This document shows, one piece after another, positions 29,195 to 37,526 of a DNA stretch of 64,000 nt. This stretch comes from Streptomyces longhuiensis. GTDB taxonomy: Bacteria > Actinomycetota > Actinomycetes > Streptomycetales > Streptomycetaceae. The DNA is taken from positions 8,696,001-8,760,000 of the forward strand of contig NZ_CP085173.1 of the NCBI RefSeq assembly GCF_020616555.1, given 5' to 3'. Made by a program: the position numbers and the translations under genes. Positions within the stretch are counted from its first letter, which is position 1. Every line of letters starts with the position of its first letter. The notes beneath the pieces are model-generated. The model was not told where the DNA came from. It worked only from the letters and a program-made list of their open reading frames with translations, and ran no database searches.

Positions 29195-30385
29195 CTACGC
29201 GGCCGGGTTCTCGCTCAGGAGCAGTGCCGTGCCGAGTTCGGCGAGGCGGTCGGCGAGGTCCGGGCGGTCGCCTGTGGACCCTGTACGGGCCGCGTTGTCG
29301 ATGACCGTCAGCACCGCGGTGACGACGATCCTGGCCTCGGCGGCGTCGAGCCCTGGGCGCACCTCGTCGAGCAGCCGCACCCACAGTGCCAGGTACTCCC
29401 GCTGATTCTGCCGGGCCGCCTTGCGCTCCTTCTCGGGGAGCTGGTCCAGTTCGCCGATCAGCAGGCCGATCAAGTGGCTCTGGCTCAGGGCGAAGTCGAT
29501 GTACGAGCGCAGCAGCCGGTCGAGGGTCTGGCGCGGCGTGCCGGACGTGGCGAGTGCCTGTGCCGTGCCCGCGCGTCGCTGCTCGCCGCCGCGCATCACG
29601 GCGGCCACGAGCAGATCGGTCTTGGTCGGGAAGTGCTTGTAGATGCTGGGGCCCGTCGCTCCGGCGGCCTCGCCGATGTCGTCGGTGCTCACGGACTGGA
29701 AGCCCCGCTCGTCGAAGAGACGGATCGCCTCGACGAGGATCTCCTCTCGGCGGGAGACCGCGAGGTCCGCGTATCCGCCCGTCGCGGTTCCCGCCTCGGC
29801 GGCGGGACGAGCCCCGAGGGGGCAGTGCGCGGCGGCGTACGCGAGCCGGTACAGGAGCTCCTCGAAGCGGCGGCGCGGCAGCGACGTGCGGTGCCAGGAG
29901 ATGGAGCCGAACACCGACAGGACGGACCACGCGAGGAGTTGCCGGTCGGACTCGTCGAGGCCCGGGCGCTCGTCCCCGATCAGTGCGGCGATCCGGTCGG
30001 CGACGTCGTTGAGGGCGCGCCGCTGTTCCTTGCGTCGGTCCTCCGGCAGGTGCCTGGCCTCGCGCTGCCACAGGACGGCCGAGCCGCGCCGGTCCATGGT
30101 CTCGTTGGCCGTCGCACGGAGATAGGTGTCCAGGTCGGGGGCCGCGTCGAGGGACACCGAGATCGCGCTGACCGTGGCGTCCACGACGTGGAGCAGCAGG
30201 TCGGGCTTGCCGCGGAAGTGCCGGTAGAGAGCAGGGGCGGTGATGCCCACCTCGGCCGCGACATCGGCCACCGAGACGTTGTGATAGCCGCGCTCGCGGA
30301 AGAGGCCGGACGCGGCGGCGACGATCCGGGCTTTACGGTCCGGGGGTCTGCGCGCGGTCGTCCGCCCCGACGCTTCCGTCTGCAT
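29195..30385 (-). CDS. Tandem TetR-type regulator with two DNA-binding domains
   Basis: A 396-residue protein made of two consecutive TetR units. HTH1 spans about 17-63 (KARIVAAASGLFRERGYHNV, then GITAPALYRHFRGKPDLL). HTH2 spans about 211-257 (SRREEILVEAIRLFDERGF, then GATGPSIYKHFPTKTDLL). Each is followed by its own helical ligand domain. Such double TetR proteins are common in actinobacterial acyl-CoA and lipid catabolic loci. The gene diverges from the importer gene that opens the island, with a weak copy of the island's 18-bp element in between. It is the best candidate to bind all six copies. I start at ATG 30385 with GAGGGG nine bases upstream. Confidence 0.93.
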   Translation of the reverse strand: MQTEASGRTTARRPPDRKARIVAAASGLFRERGYHNVSVADVAAEVGITAPALYRHFRGKPDLLLHVVDATVSAISVSLDAAPDLDTYLRATANETMDRRGSAVLWQREARHLPEDRRKEQRRALNDVADRIAALIGDERPGLDESDRQLLAWSVLSVFGSISWHRTSLPRRRFEELLYRLAYAAAHCPLGARPAAEAGTATGGYADLAVSRREEILVEAIRLFDERGFQSVSTDDIGEAAGATGPSIYKHFPTKTDLLVAAVMRGGEQRRAGTAQALATSGTPRQTLDRLLRSYIDFALSQSHLIGLLIGELDQLPEKERKAARQNQREYLALWVRLLDEVRPGLDAAEARIVVTAVLTVIDNAARTGSTGDRPDLADRLAELGTALLLSENPAA

Positions 30386-30460
30386 CCCAGTTCGCCCCTC
30401 GCCGTCGTCCACTTCGGCAAAGGTACAACATCCGGGCGACCCGGTGATCAACAAGCGGGC

Positions 30461-30491
30461 TGGACGGCATGTCGTTAGAGGTAAATCACTC
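30461..30491 (+). promoter_or_regulatory. Putative promoter and weak operator copy beside the tandem TetR gene
   Basis: TGGACG at 30461-30466 is followed by GTTAGAGGTAAATCACTC at 30474-30491. On the minus strand the latter reads GAGTGATTTACCTCTAAC, the weakest of six copies of the island's AAGTKA-N8-TAAC element. The -10 is unclear: AATCAC at 17-base spacing, or TAAATC at 15. The position fits control of either the regulator or the importer. Confidence 0.5.
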
Positions 30492-30605
30492 AGCTGCTCC
30501 ACACCCTCGTCACTCTGAAGAATCAGCGTCCAACGTGTTGTGTGGGATGGTTAGGGATGCTTCACTTCCTGGTCACATCAGCCCCGTGGATCAGGGAGGG
30601 CCGTC

Positions 30606-31928
30606 ATGGCCGTCGATCGACAAGAAGTGCCCGGCCCGCCGTCGGTGACCGCCGCCGGGTTCCCCGCGCCCGCCGTGAAGCGCAGGGCGTGGTACGTCCT
30701 CGCCCTGCTCGTCTGTCTGATGCTCGTCAACTTCGCGGACAAGGTCGTCGTGGCCCTGTCCGGCGTGGGGATGAAGAAGGAACTCGGTCTGGACGGCTCC
30801 CAGTTCGGTGTCATCCAGAGCAGTTTCTTCTGGCTCTTCGCCGTCGGTTCCGTGCTCGGTGGCTGGCTCGGGGGCAAGGTGCGGGCGCGCTGGCTGCTGG
30901 CCGGGATCGCCGCGGTATGGGCGCTCAGCCTCGCGCCCATGGCCGCCCAGGTCGGCTTCACCACCATCATCGCCTGCCGGGTGCTGCTCGGCTTCGCGGA
31001 GGGACCGACCGTCGCGCTGGCCATGCAGGTGGCCCACTCGTGGTTCCCCGCGCACCGGCGGAGCGTGCCCAGCTCGATCGTCATCGCCGGCGCCGGGGTC
31101 GGCCCGCTGATCGCGGCGCCCACGCTGACCTGGGTCATCGAGACGTACTCCTGGCACGCGGCCTTCGGTGCCCTCGCGGCATTCGGCGCGGTCTTCGTGG
31201 TGCTCTGGCTGCTCGGCGGGGACTCCGGGCCCGAGGGGGCGCGGGGCGGCGATCGCGAGGTGGCGGAGACGGTGCTTCCCGAGCGGGTGCCGCTGCGGCG
31301 CCTGTTCTCCACGGGAACGCTGATCGGCATGGCGCTCCTGTTCTTCGTCGCGTACGCCAACACCTCCGTCGGTGTCAGCTGGCTGCCGCTCTATCTGCGC
31401 GAGGGCCTCGGCTACGACGCGACCACCGCGGGCAGGCTCGTCGTGCTGCCGTACCTGGGAGCCACGGTCGCCGTCATCCTCGTCGGAGTGCTCTCCGGCG
31501 CACTGACGAAGAGAGGGGTCGGGAACAGGATCGCCCGAGGCGTCCTCCCCGCCGCGATGGTCCTGGTCTCCGGGGTGTGCACCGTCGCCTTCTCCTCGCT
31601 GGACCGTGGTGTGCCGCAGATGACGCTGCTCGTCATCGGGGCCTGCCTGAACTCCGCCGGGTACGGCGTCGCCTTCGCCGGCCTCGCCGATGTCGCCCCG
31701 GCGAAGCAGCGGTCCGCCGTGTTCGGGATCGTCGCCGCCGTCTACAGCCTCGGCGGGGTCGTGGCCCCACTGGTGATCGGCCGACTGGTCGACGCCGGGG
31801 AGTCGGCCGCGGCCGGCTACGGGGACGGCTTCCTGGTCCTCGGCATCACGATGATCATCGGCGCCGTGGCCGCGCTCCTCCTCGTCCATCCCGATCGGGA
31901 CGCGGCGAAGCTGGCCGCGGCGTCCTGA
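30606..31928 (+). CDS. Major facilitator importer of the catabolic island
   Basis: A 440-residue, 12-helix MFS protein resembling anion:cation symporters. It starts LLVCLMLVNFADKVVVALSG, has VLGGWLGGKVRARWLL at the loop 2-3 position and RVLLGFAEGPTVALAMQVAH. These transporters usually bring in organic anions. It is the first rightward gene of the island, divergent from the tandem TetR gene. Import of an organic sulfate ester or its acid product is a plausible role but is inferred from context only. GGGAGG precedes the ATG. Confidence 0.9.
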   Translation: MAVDRQEVPGPPSVTAAGFPAPAVKRRAWYVLALLVCLMLVNFADKVVVALSGVGMKKELGLDGSQFGVIQSSFFWLFAVGSVLGGWLGGKVRARWLLAGIAAVWALSLAPMAAQVGFTTIIACRVLLGFAEGPTVALAMQVAHSWFPAHRRSVPSSIVIAGAGVGPLIAAPTLTWVIETYSWHAAFGALAAFGAVFVVLWLLGGDSGPEGARGGDREVAETVLPERVPLRRLFSTGTLIGMALLFFVAYANTSVGVSWLPLYLREGLGYDATTAGRLVVLPYLGATVAVILVGVLSGALTKRGVGNRIARGVLPAAMVLVSGVCTVAFSSLDRGVPQMTLLVIGACLNSAGYGVAFAGLADVAPAKQRSAVFGIVAAVYSLGGVVAPLVIGRLVDAGESAAAGYGDGFLVLGITMIIGAVAALLLVHPDRDAAKLAAAS

Positions 31929-31985
31929 CCGTACGCCACCGGGCAAGCAAAGCTCTGAAAACCACTGTGCTCATCAGTGAAGGCC

Positions 31986-32028
31986 TTGACACCTGGCAAG
32001 ACAAACAAGAAAGTGAATATGCAATAAC
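31986..32028 (+). promoter_or_regulatory. Promoter and operator of the thiolase/MaoC operon
   Basis: TTGACA (31986-31991), 17 bases, then GAAAGT (32009-32014). The 18-bp element AAGTGAATATGCAATAAC occupies 32011-32028, over the -10 and start region, 20 bases before the ATG. The spacing from TTGACA to the element (25 bases) is identical to that upstream of the gene at 38890. An AAGTKA-N8-TAAC repressor would block transcription here. Confidence 0.75.
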
Positions 32029-32047
32029 CCACTGACTGGAGGATCGC

Positions 32048-33235
32048 ATGGGTCGCAGAGTGCTCGTGGCCGGGGTCGGGATGGTGCCCTTCGCCAAGCC
32101 CGGCGCAGCCAAGGCGTACGACGAGATGGGCGCGGGAGCGGTCGAAGCCGTGCTGGCCGACTCCGGACTGTCGTACGACAAGATCCAGCAGGTGTACGCC
32201 GGATACGTCTACGGCGACTCCACCTGCGGCCAGCGTGTGGTCTACCGGTTCGGGATGACGCGGATCCCGGTCCTCAACGTCAACAACAACTGCGCCTCGG
32301 GCTCCTCCGCGCTGTGGCTGGCCCGCCAGGCCGTCGAGAGCGGCGCAGTGGAGTGCGCGCTCGCCGTGGGCTTCGAGCAGATGCCGCCCGGCGCGCTCGG
32401 CGCCAAGTGGACCGACCGGCCGAACCCGCTGACCGACTTCTCCACGGCCCTGCGCGACGTCTACGAGGTCGACCCCGATCTCCCGATGACCCCGCAGTAC
32501 TTCGCCGCCGCCGGCGTCGCCTACATGGACAAGTACGGCATGAAGCCGGAGACCTTCGCCCGGGTCTCGGTGAAGGCGCGCCGGCACGCGGCGAACAACC
32601 CCTACGCCGTCTTCCGTGACCCGATCACCCTGGACGAGGTCCTCGGCAGCCCCCGGATCGCGGGTCCCCTGACCCGTCTCCAGTGCTGCCCGCCCACCTG
32701 CGGCGCCGCCGCCGCGATCGTCTGCTCCGAGGAGTTCGCCCGCAGGAACGGCCTCACCCCGAAGGTCGCCATCGCCGCGCAGGCCCTCCAGTCGGACGCG
32801 TCCGACCTCTTCGGCAAGAAGAGCGCCATGTCCCTCGTCGGCGCCGACGTGACGCGGGCCGCCGCCACCGAGGTCTACGAGAAGGCCGGAGTCGACCCGC
32901 GCGACATCAAGGTCGTGGAGCTCCACGACTGCTTCACGGTCAACGAGGTCCTCGCCTATGAGGGGTTGGGCCTGTGCGACGAGGGCGACGCCGAGCGCTT
33001 CATCCTCGACGGCGACAACACCTACGGCGGACGGGTCGTCACGAACCCGTCCGGCGGGCTGCTCTCCAAGGGCCACCCGTTGGGTGCCACCGGGCTCGCG
33101 CAGACAGCCGAGATCACCTGGCAGCTGCGCGGCGCGGCCGGGGCCCGTCAGGTCGAGGGAGTGACCCTCGGCCTCCAGCACAATCTCGGCCTCGGCACCG
33201 CCGGTGTCGTCACGCTCTTCGAGAAGGTGTCCTGA
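32048..33235 (+). CDS. SCP-x/lipid-transfer-type thiolase
   Basis: A 395-residue thiolase-fold enzyme of the SCP2 (lipid-transfer) branch that cleaves 3-oxoacyl-CoAs, often branched or sterol-derived. The nucleophile is the Cys in NVNNNCASGSSAL. His residues lie in SKGHPLGATGLAQ and GLQHNLGLGTAG, the SCP2-type ending that replaces the CxG motif of classical thiolases. It leads a rightward operon with a two-part MaoC hydratase, an SDR and an acyl-CoA dehydrogenase, together a complete beta-oxidation round. No DUF35 partner gene, often needed by Ltp2-type enzymes, is adjacent. Confidence 0.9.
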   Translation: MGRRVLVAGVGMVPFAKPGAAKAYDEMGAGAVEAVLADSGLSYDKIQQVYAGYVYGDSTCGQRVVYRFGMTRIPVLNVNNNCASGSSALWLARQAVESGAVECALAVGFEQMPPGALGAKWTDRPNPLTDFSTALRDVYEVDPDLPMTPQYFAAAGVAYMDKYGMKPETFARVSVKARRHAANNPYAVFRDPITLDEVLGSPRIAGPLTRLQCCPPTCGAAAAIVCSEEFARRNGLTPKVAIAAQALQSDASDLFGKKSAMSLVGADVTRAAATEVYEKAGVDPRDIKVVELHDCFTVNEVLAYEGLGLCDEGDAERFILDGDNTYGGRVVTNPSGGLLSKGHPLGATGLAQTAEITWQLRGAAGARQVEGVTLGLQHNLGLGTAGVVTLFEKVS

Positions 33236-33238
33236 ACC

Positions 33239-33694
33239 ATGGCCATCGACCCTGCCGTCATCGGCACCAGTGCCCCGTCGTTCTCCACCGGCGCGGAGCG
33301 CGGCCGACTGCGCTTCTTCGCGCAGGCCACCGGCCAGAACGAGGCGGTCTACACCGACGTCGAGGCCGCCGCAGCGGCCGGTCACCCCGACCTGCCCGTC
33401 CCGCCGACCTTCCTGTTCTGCCTGGAGATGGACAACCCCGACCGCGGCCGGTTCCTCACCGACCTCGGCGTCGACGTCCGCACGATCCTGCACGGCGGCC
33501 AGGAGTTCGCCTTCCACGCCCAGGCCTACGCCGGCGACACGCTGACATTCCGCACCGAGGTCAAGGACGTGTACGTCAAGAAGGGCGGCGCGCTCGAGTT
33601 CATCGTCCGCGACACCCACGTCACCCGGGACGGCGAGCCCATCGCCACGCTCACCAGCACCATCGTGGTGCGCGACCCGAAGGCGGCCAAGTGA
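33239..33694 (+). CDS. MaoC-like hydratase subunit with N-terminal-type hotdog domain (HadA-like)
   Basis: A 151-residue hotdog protein of the MaoC_dehydrat_N (FAS1-like) type, containing RGRLRFFAQATGQNEAVYTD, PVPPTFLFCLEMDNPD and LHGGQEFAFHAQAYAGDTL. It lacks the hydratase-2 Asp/His motif and resembles the partner half of heterodimeric actinobacterial enoyl-CoA hydratases (HadAB, ChsH-type). It begins three bases after the thiolase gene and touches the next gene (TGATG), which supplies the catalytic half. Confidence 0.87.
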   Translation: MAIDPAVIGTSAPSFSTGAERGRLRFFAQATGQNEAVYTDVEAAAAAGHPDLPVPPTFLFCLEMDNPDRGRFLTDLGVDVRTILHGGQEFAFHAQAYAGDTLTFRTEVKDVYVKKGGALEFIVRDTHVTRDGEPIATLTSTIVVRDPKAAK

Positions 33695-34083
33695 TGACGA
33701 ACCTGAACACGGGCGACGCCCTCACCATTCAGGCGCCGAAGATCACCCGCACCGCGCTCGCCCTGTACGCGGGCGCCTCGGGCGACCACAACCCCGTACA
33801 CATCGACACCGATGCCTGCAAGGCCGTCGGCATCCCCGACGTCTTCGCGCACGGCATGCTCTCCATGGCCTATCTGGGCCGGCTGCTCACCGACTGGGTC
33901 CCGCAGGCGCGCATCCGCACGTTCGGGGTGCGGTTCTCCGCGATCACGCCGGTCAACACCACGCCCGTGTGCGCGGGAACCGTCACGAAGGTCGAGGACG
34001 GCCTGGCCCACCTCGACCTCACCGTCTCCCTTCCCGACGGCACGGTGACCCTTCAGGGGTCCGCCGTCGTCACCACCGACTGA
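33694..34083 (+). CDS. MaoC-like hydratase catalytic subunit (HadB-like)
   Basis: A 129-residue hotdog protein with the (R)-specific hydratase motif YAGASGDHNPVHID; Asp31 and His36 are the presumed catalytic pair. It would hydrate trans-2-enoyl-CoA to (3R)-hydroxyacyl-CoA as a heterodimer with the preceding gene, whose stop overlaps this ATG by one base. A GTG one codon upstream is possible. The downstream SDR is suited to oxidise the 3-hydroxy product. Confidence 0.9.
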   Translation: MTNLNTGDALTIQAPKITRTALALYAGASGDHNPVHIDTDACKAVGIPDVFAHGMLSMAYLGRLLTDWVPQARIRTFGVRFSAITPVNTTPVCAGTVTKVEDGLAHLDLTVSLPDGTVTLQGSAVVTTD

Positions 34084-34109
34084 CCTACACAACAAGGACG
34101 TAGAACATC

Positions 34110-34913
34110 ATGGGAACCCTGGACGGCAAGGTCGCCATCGTCTCCGGATCCGGTCGTGGCATCGGGCGCGATGTCGCGCTCAAGCTCGCCGCCGAAGGCG
34201 CGGCGGTCGTGATCAACGACCTCGACAAGGAGCCCGCCGAGGAGACCGTCGCGGACATCGTCGGCGCCGGCGGCAAGGCCGTGGCCTGCGTCGGATCGGT
34301 GGTCGAAGACGACTTCGCCGAGCGCTTCGTGAACACTGCCGTGGACTCCTTCGGCGGCCTGGACATCATCGTCAACAACGCCGGATACACCTGGGACACC
34401 GTCATCCAGAAGATGACCGACGAGCAGTGGGACGCCATCCTCGACGTCCACCTCAAGGCCCCGTTCCGGATCCTGCGCGCCGCCCAGCCGTACATCAAGG
34501 CCCACCCGACCGACTACCACCGCAAGGTCGTCAACGTCTCGTCGGTGTCCGGCCAGTACGGCAACCCCGGCCAGGCCAACTACTCCTCCGCCAAGGCCGG
34601 AATCATCGGCCTGACCAAGACCATGGCCAAGGAGTGGGGCCGCTACAAGGTCAACGTCAACGCCGTCGCCTTCGGTTTCATCCTGACCCGCATGACCGAG
34701 GCCACCGCCGACGACGACGCCTTCGTCGAGATCGAGGGCCGCCGGATCAAGGTCGGCATCAGCCCGCAGGCCGCCGCCGCGGTTTCGCGAACCAACCCCT
34801 TCGGCCGCCCCGGCACCCCCGCCGAGGCCGCCGGCGCGATCTACCTGCTGTGCACGCCAGAGGCCGACTACATCAGTGCCCAGGTCCTGACCGTCGACGG
34901 CGGATCCCGCTGA
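34110..34913 (+). CDS. Short-chain dehydrogenase/reductase, probable 3-hydroxyacyl-CoA dehydrogenase
   Basis: A 267-residue SDR. The cofactor motif is SGSGRGIG, with Asp following the second strand in VINDLDK, which suggests NAD(H). It also has NNAG, the catalytic Ser in VVNVSSVSG and YSSAK for the Tyr/Lys pair. It resembles FabG-like and MFE-2-type enzymes that oxidise (3R)-hydroxyacyl-CoA, matching the stereochemistry of the MaoC hydratase made by the two genes before it. Confidence 0.9.
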   Translation: MGTLDGKVAIVSGSGRGIGRDVALKLAAEGAAVVINDLDKEPAEETVADIVGAGGKAVACVGSVVEDDFAERFVNTAVDSFGGLDIIVNNAGYTWDTVIQKMTDEQWDAILDVHLKAPFRILRAAQPYIKAHPTDYHRKVVNVSSVSGQYGNPGQANYSSAKAGIIGLTKTMAKEWGRYKVNVNAVAFGFILTRMTEATADDDAFVEIEGRRIKVGISPQAAAAVSRTNPFGRPGTPAEAAGAIYLLCTPEADYISAQVLTVDGGSR

Positions 34914-34932
34914 ATCCCAGGAGTGACGAGAT

Positions 34933-36090
34933 ATGAAGCGCACTGTCTACAACGAGGACCACGAGGCGTTCCGGTCCGTCGTCCGGGACTTCATCGCCAA
35001 GGAGGTGTCCCCGCACTACGAGGAGTGGGAGAAGAACAACCGCGTTCCGCGCGAGCTGTTCCGCAAGCTCGGCGAGCTCGGGGTCATGGGCTTCGGCATC
35101 CCCGAGGAGTACGACGGCCCGGGCGAGACCAGCTACAAGTACCAGACGGTGATCGCCGAGGAGTGCGCGCGAGCCGCCGTCTCCTTCGGCCACTACACCG
35201 TCACCACCGGCATCGTCCTGCCGTACCTGCTCAACATCGCGAACGACGAGCAGAAGAAGCGCTGGCTGCCGGGCATCGCCAGTGGCGCGATCACCCTGTG
35301 CATCGCGATGACCGAGCCCGGCACCGGCTCCGACCTCGCGGGCATCCGGACGCGGGCCGAACTGTCCGAGGACGGCACGCACTACGTCCTCAACGGCGCG
35401 AAGACCTTCATCACCGGCGCCCTCAACTCCGAGCTGTGCGTCGTCGTGGCGCGCACCTCCTCGCCCACCGCCGAGGACCGCCGCCTCGGACTGACCCTGC
35501 TCGTCGTCCCGACGGACAGCGAGGGCTTCGCGTACGGCCGCAAGCTGGACAAGATAGGCCTGCGCGCCTCCGACACCTCCGAGCTGTCCTTCACCGACGT
35601 CGAGGTGCCGGTGGAGAACGTCCTCGGAGAGGTCGGCAAGGGCTTCTCCTACCTCGGCAACAACCTCGCCCGCGAGCGCCTCTCCATCGGCGTCGGCGGT
35701 GTCGCCACCGCGAGCGCCGCGATGCAGTTCGCCAAGGCGTACGTCCTGGAGCGTCAGGTCTTCGGCAAGCCGGTCGCCGCCTTCCAGAACACCAAGTTCG
35801 TGCTCGCCGAGTGCGCCGCCGAGGTCGAGGCCGCCCAGGCCATGGTCGACAAGGGCATCGAACTCGACGACCGGCACGAGCTGTCGCCCGCCGACGCCGC
35901 CAAGATCAAGCTGTTCTGCACCGAGGTCGCCGCGCGCGTCATCGACAAGTGCCTCCAGCTGCACGGCGGTTATGGCTACATGCTGGAGTACCCGATCGCC
36001 CGTCTGTACGCGGACACCCGCGTGTCGCGCATCTATGGCGGCACGAGCGAGGTCATGAAGACGATCATCGCGAAGGACCTGGGTCTGTAG
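34933..36090 (+). CDS. Acyl-CoA dehydrogenase (long-chain type paralogue 1)
   Basis: A 385-residue FAD enzyme introducing the 2,3-double bond. It has AMTEPGTGSDLAGIRTRA, VLNGAKTFITGA, RQVFGKPVAAFQNTKFVLAE and CLQLHGGYGYMLEYPIARLYADTRVSRIYGGTSEV, which ends near the catalytic Glu. It is one of three close paralogues in the island (also 38890 and 52237). The closest match in kind is the isovaleryl/long-chain group. It ends the thiolase operon; a hairpin follows at 36147. Confidence 0.93.
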   Translation: MKRTVYNEDHEAFRSVVRDFIAKEVSPHYEEWEKNNRVPRELFRKLGELGVMGFGIPEEYDGPGETSYKYQTVIAEECARAAVSFGHYTVTTGIVLPYLLNIANDEQKKRWLPGIASGAITLCIAMTEPGTGSDLAGIRTRAELSEDGTHYVLNGAKTFITGALNSELCVVVARTSSPTAEDRRLGLTLLVVPTDSEGFAYGRKLDKIGLRASDTSELSFTDVEVPVENVLGEVGKGFSYLGNNLARERLSIGVGGVATASAAMQFAKAYVLERQVFGKPVAAFQNTKFVLAECAAEVEAAQAMVDKGIELDDRHELSPADAAKIKLFCTEVAARVIDKCLQLHGGYGYMLEYPIARLYADTRVSRIYGGTSEVMKTIIAKDLGL

Positions 36091-36146
36091 GCCCCGACGT
36101 GCCCGGCCGCCCGATCACCCCCGGTGGGCCGGCCCGGGCGCACTCC

Positions 36147-36178
36147 GGCCGCCCTGCCCCACCCCTGGCAGGGCGGCC
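36147..36178 (+). terminator. Hairpin between the acyl-CoA dehydrogenase and CoA-transferase genes
   Basis: GGCCGCCCTGCC (36147-36158) pairs perfectly with 36167-36178 across an 8-base loop, 56 bases after the dehydrogenase stop. It probably terminates or attenuates the operon before the CoA-transferase gene. Confidence 0.65.
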
Positions 36179-36185
36179 GTTCTCC

Positions 36186-36212
36186 GTTCCCGCCGTTCCC
36201 GCCGTTCCCGAC
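36186..36212. repeat. Three tandem copies of GTTCCCGCC
   Basis: Nine-base units at 36186-36194, 36195-36203 and 36204-36212 (the last ends GAC). They lie in the 172-base gap before the CoA-transferase gene, right after the hairpin. Function unknown; the repeat may be simple slippage. Confidence 0.6.
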
Positions 36213-36262
36213 CTTCTCCGCCCGCGTTCCCCTGTGCCGTCGACCGAGAGAGCCGCCCTTCC

Positions 36263-37438
36263 GTGAGCACCGCACCCACCGCCGCCACTTCCATCCCCTC
36301 CGCCTCACCCTCCGCAGGGCCGCTGGCCGGCATCCGTGTCGTCGAGCTCGGCGGCATCGGCCCGGGGCCCTTTGCCGGCATGCTCCTCGCCGACCAAGGC
36401 GCCGAAGTCATCCGCGTCGACCGCCCCGCCGAGGCCGGAACCGCCTCCAAGCACCCGATCCTGCACCGGGGCCGCCGCTCGGTCGCCCTCGACCTCAAGG
36501 ACCCGGCGGGCGTCGAGGCCGTCCTCGCCGTCGTCGACAGCGCCGACGCGCTCATCGAGGGCTTCCGCCCCGGCGTCGCCGAGCGCCTGGGCCTTGGCCC
36601 GGAGGCATGCCTGGCCCGTAATCCCGAACTGGTCTACGGCCGGATGACCGGCTGGGGCCAGGACGGCCCGCTGGCCCAGGCTCCCGGTCACGACATCAAC
36701 TACATCGCCGTGGCAGGGGCATTGGGAGCGCTCGGCGCCGCCGACGAGAACCCGCCCGTCCCGCTGAACCTCTTCGGTGACATGGGTGGCGGCGGCATGC
36801 TGCTCGCCCTGGGCATCACCACCGCCCTGGTCAGCGCGGCCCGAACCGGCAAGGGCCAGGTCGTCGACGCCGCGATGACCGACGGCACGGCAGTCCAACT
36901 CGCCCTTGTCCACGGCTTGTTGGCGGTCGATCGATGGGAGGACGCGCGTGGCGTCAACCTGTTCGACGGGGGCGCCCCCTTCTACCGCACCTACCGCACC
37001 TCCGACGGCGGGTTCATGGCCGTCGGCAGCGTCGAGCCGCAGTTCTACGCCGTGCTCCGGGAGATCCTGGGCCTCGCCGACGACCCGCTGTTCGCCGAGC
37101 AGCACGACCGCGAGGCCTGGCCCGCGATGGGGGACCGGCTCGCCGGCATCTTCGCGGAGCGCACCCGCGAGGAGTGGACCAAGGTCTTCGACGGTACGCA
37201 GTCCTGCGTCACGCCGGTGTACGGCCTGACGGAGGCCACCACCCATCCGCACAACGTGGCCCGTGGCACGTACTACACCGACAACGGCCTGCTCCAGCCG
37301 GCGCCCGCCCCTCGATTTCAGGGCACTCCGGCGGCCACTCCACGGCCCGCCCCGGTCGTCGGCGCGCACACGCGGGACGTTCTGACGGAAGTCGGCCTGG
37401 ACGCGTCCACGGTCGATGCCCTCGCTCCGAAGGGCTGA
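36263..37438 (+). CDS. Class III CoA-transferase / alpha-methylacyl-CoA racemase family
   Basis: A 391-residue CaiB-type protein: LAGIRVVELGGIGPGPFAGMLLADQGAEVIRVDRP at the N-terminus, KHPILHRGRRSVALDLKDP, and NYIAVAGALGALG. The Asp in PVPLNLFGDMGGGGML is at the family position used as nucleophile or base. In beta-oxidation clusters these proteins either move CoA between acids or epimerise 2-methylacyl-CoAs; HDINY and the overall length fit racemase (AMACR)-like members. A racemase would indicate methyl-branched substrates. The GTG start has a weak ribosome site. It converges with the thiolase at 37527. Confidence 0.88.
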   Translation: MSTAPTAATSIPSASPSAGPLAGIRVVELGGIGPGPFAGMLLADQGAEVIRVDRPAEAGTASKHPILHRGRRSVALDLKDPAGVEAVLAVVDSADALIEGFRPGVAERLGLGPEACLARNPELVYGRMTGWGQDGPLAQAPGHDINYIAVAGALGALGAADENPPVPLNLFGDMGGGGMLLALGITTALVSAARTGKGQVVDAAMTDGTAVQLALVHGLLAVDRWEDARGVNLFDGGAPFYRTYRTSDGGFMAVGSVEPQFYAVLREILGLADDPLFAEQHDREAWPAMGDRLAGIFAERTREEWTKVFDGTQSCVTPVYGLTEATTHPHNVARGTYYTDNGLLQPAPAPRFQGTPAATPRPAPVVGAHTRDVLTEVGLDASTVDALAPKG

Positions 37439-37447
37439 GGAAGGAAC

Positions 37448-37491
37448 GGTGAAGGGGAGAGGCAGCCCACAGGCGGCCTCTCCCCTTCACC
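37448..37491. terminator. Bidirectional hairpin between convergent genes
   Basis: A perfect 16-base-pair stem: GGTGAAGGGGAGAGGC (37448-37463) pairs with 37476-37491, with an inner GCC/GGC pair in the loop. It lies between the CoA-transferase stop (37438) and the thiolase stop (37527) and can serve both directions. Some T residues follow on the plus strand. Confidence 0.8.
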
Positions 37492-37526
37492 ATTGCTTTC
37501 CTCCAACCTCTGAACTCCCTTATAGG

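Noticed and set aside
31960..31985. CACTG-N7-CAGTG dyad upstream of the thiolase operon promoter
   Set aside because: A short 5-base dyad found only here; no copy was seen at the other island promoters, so it is not counted as an operator.
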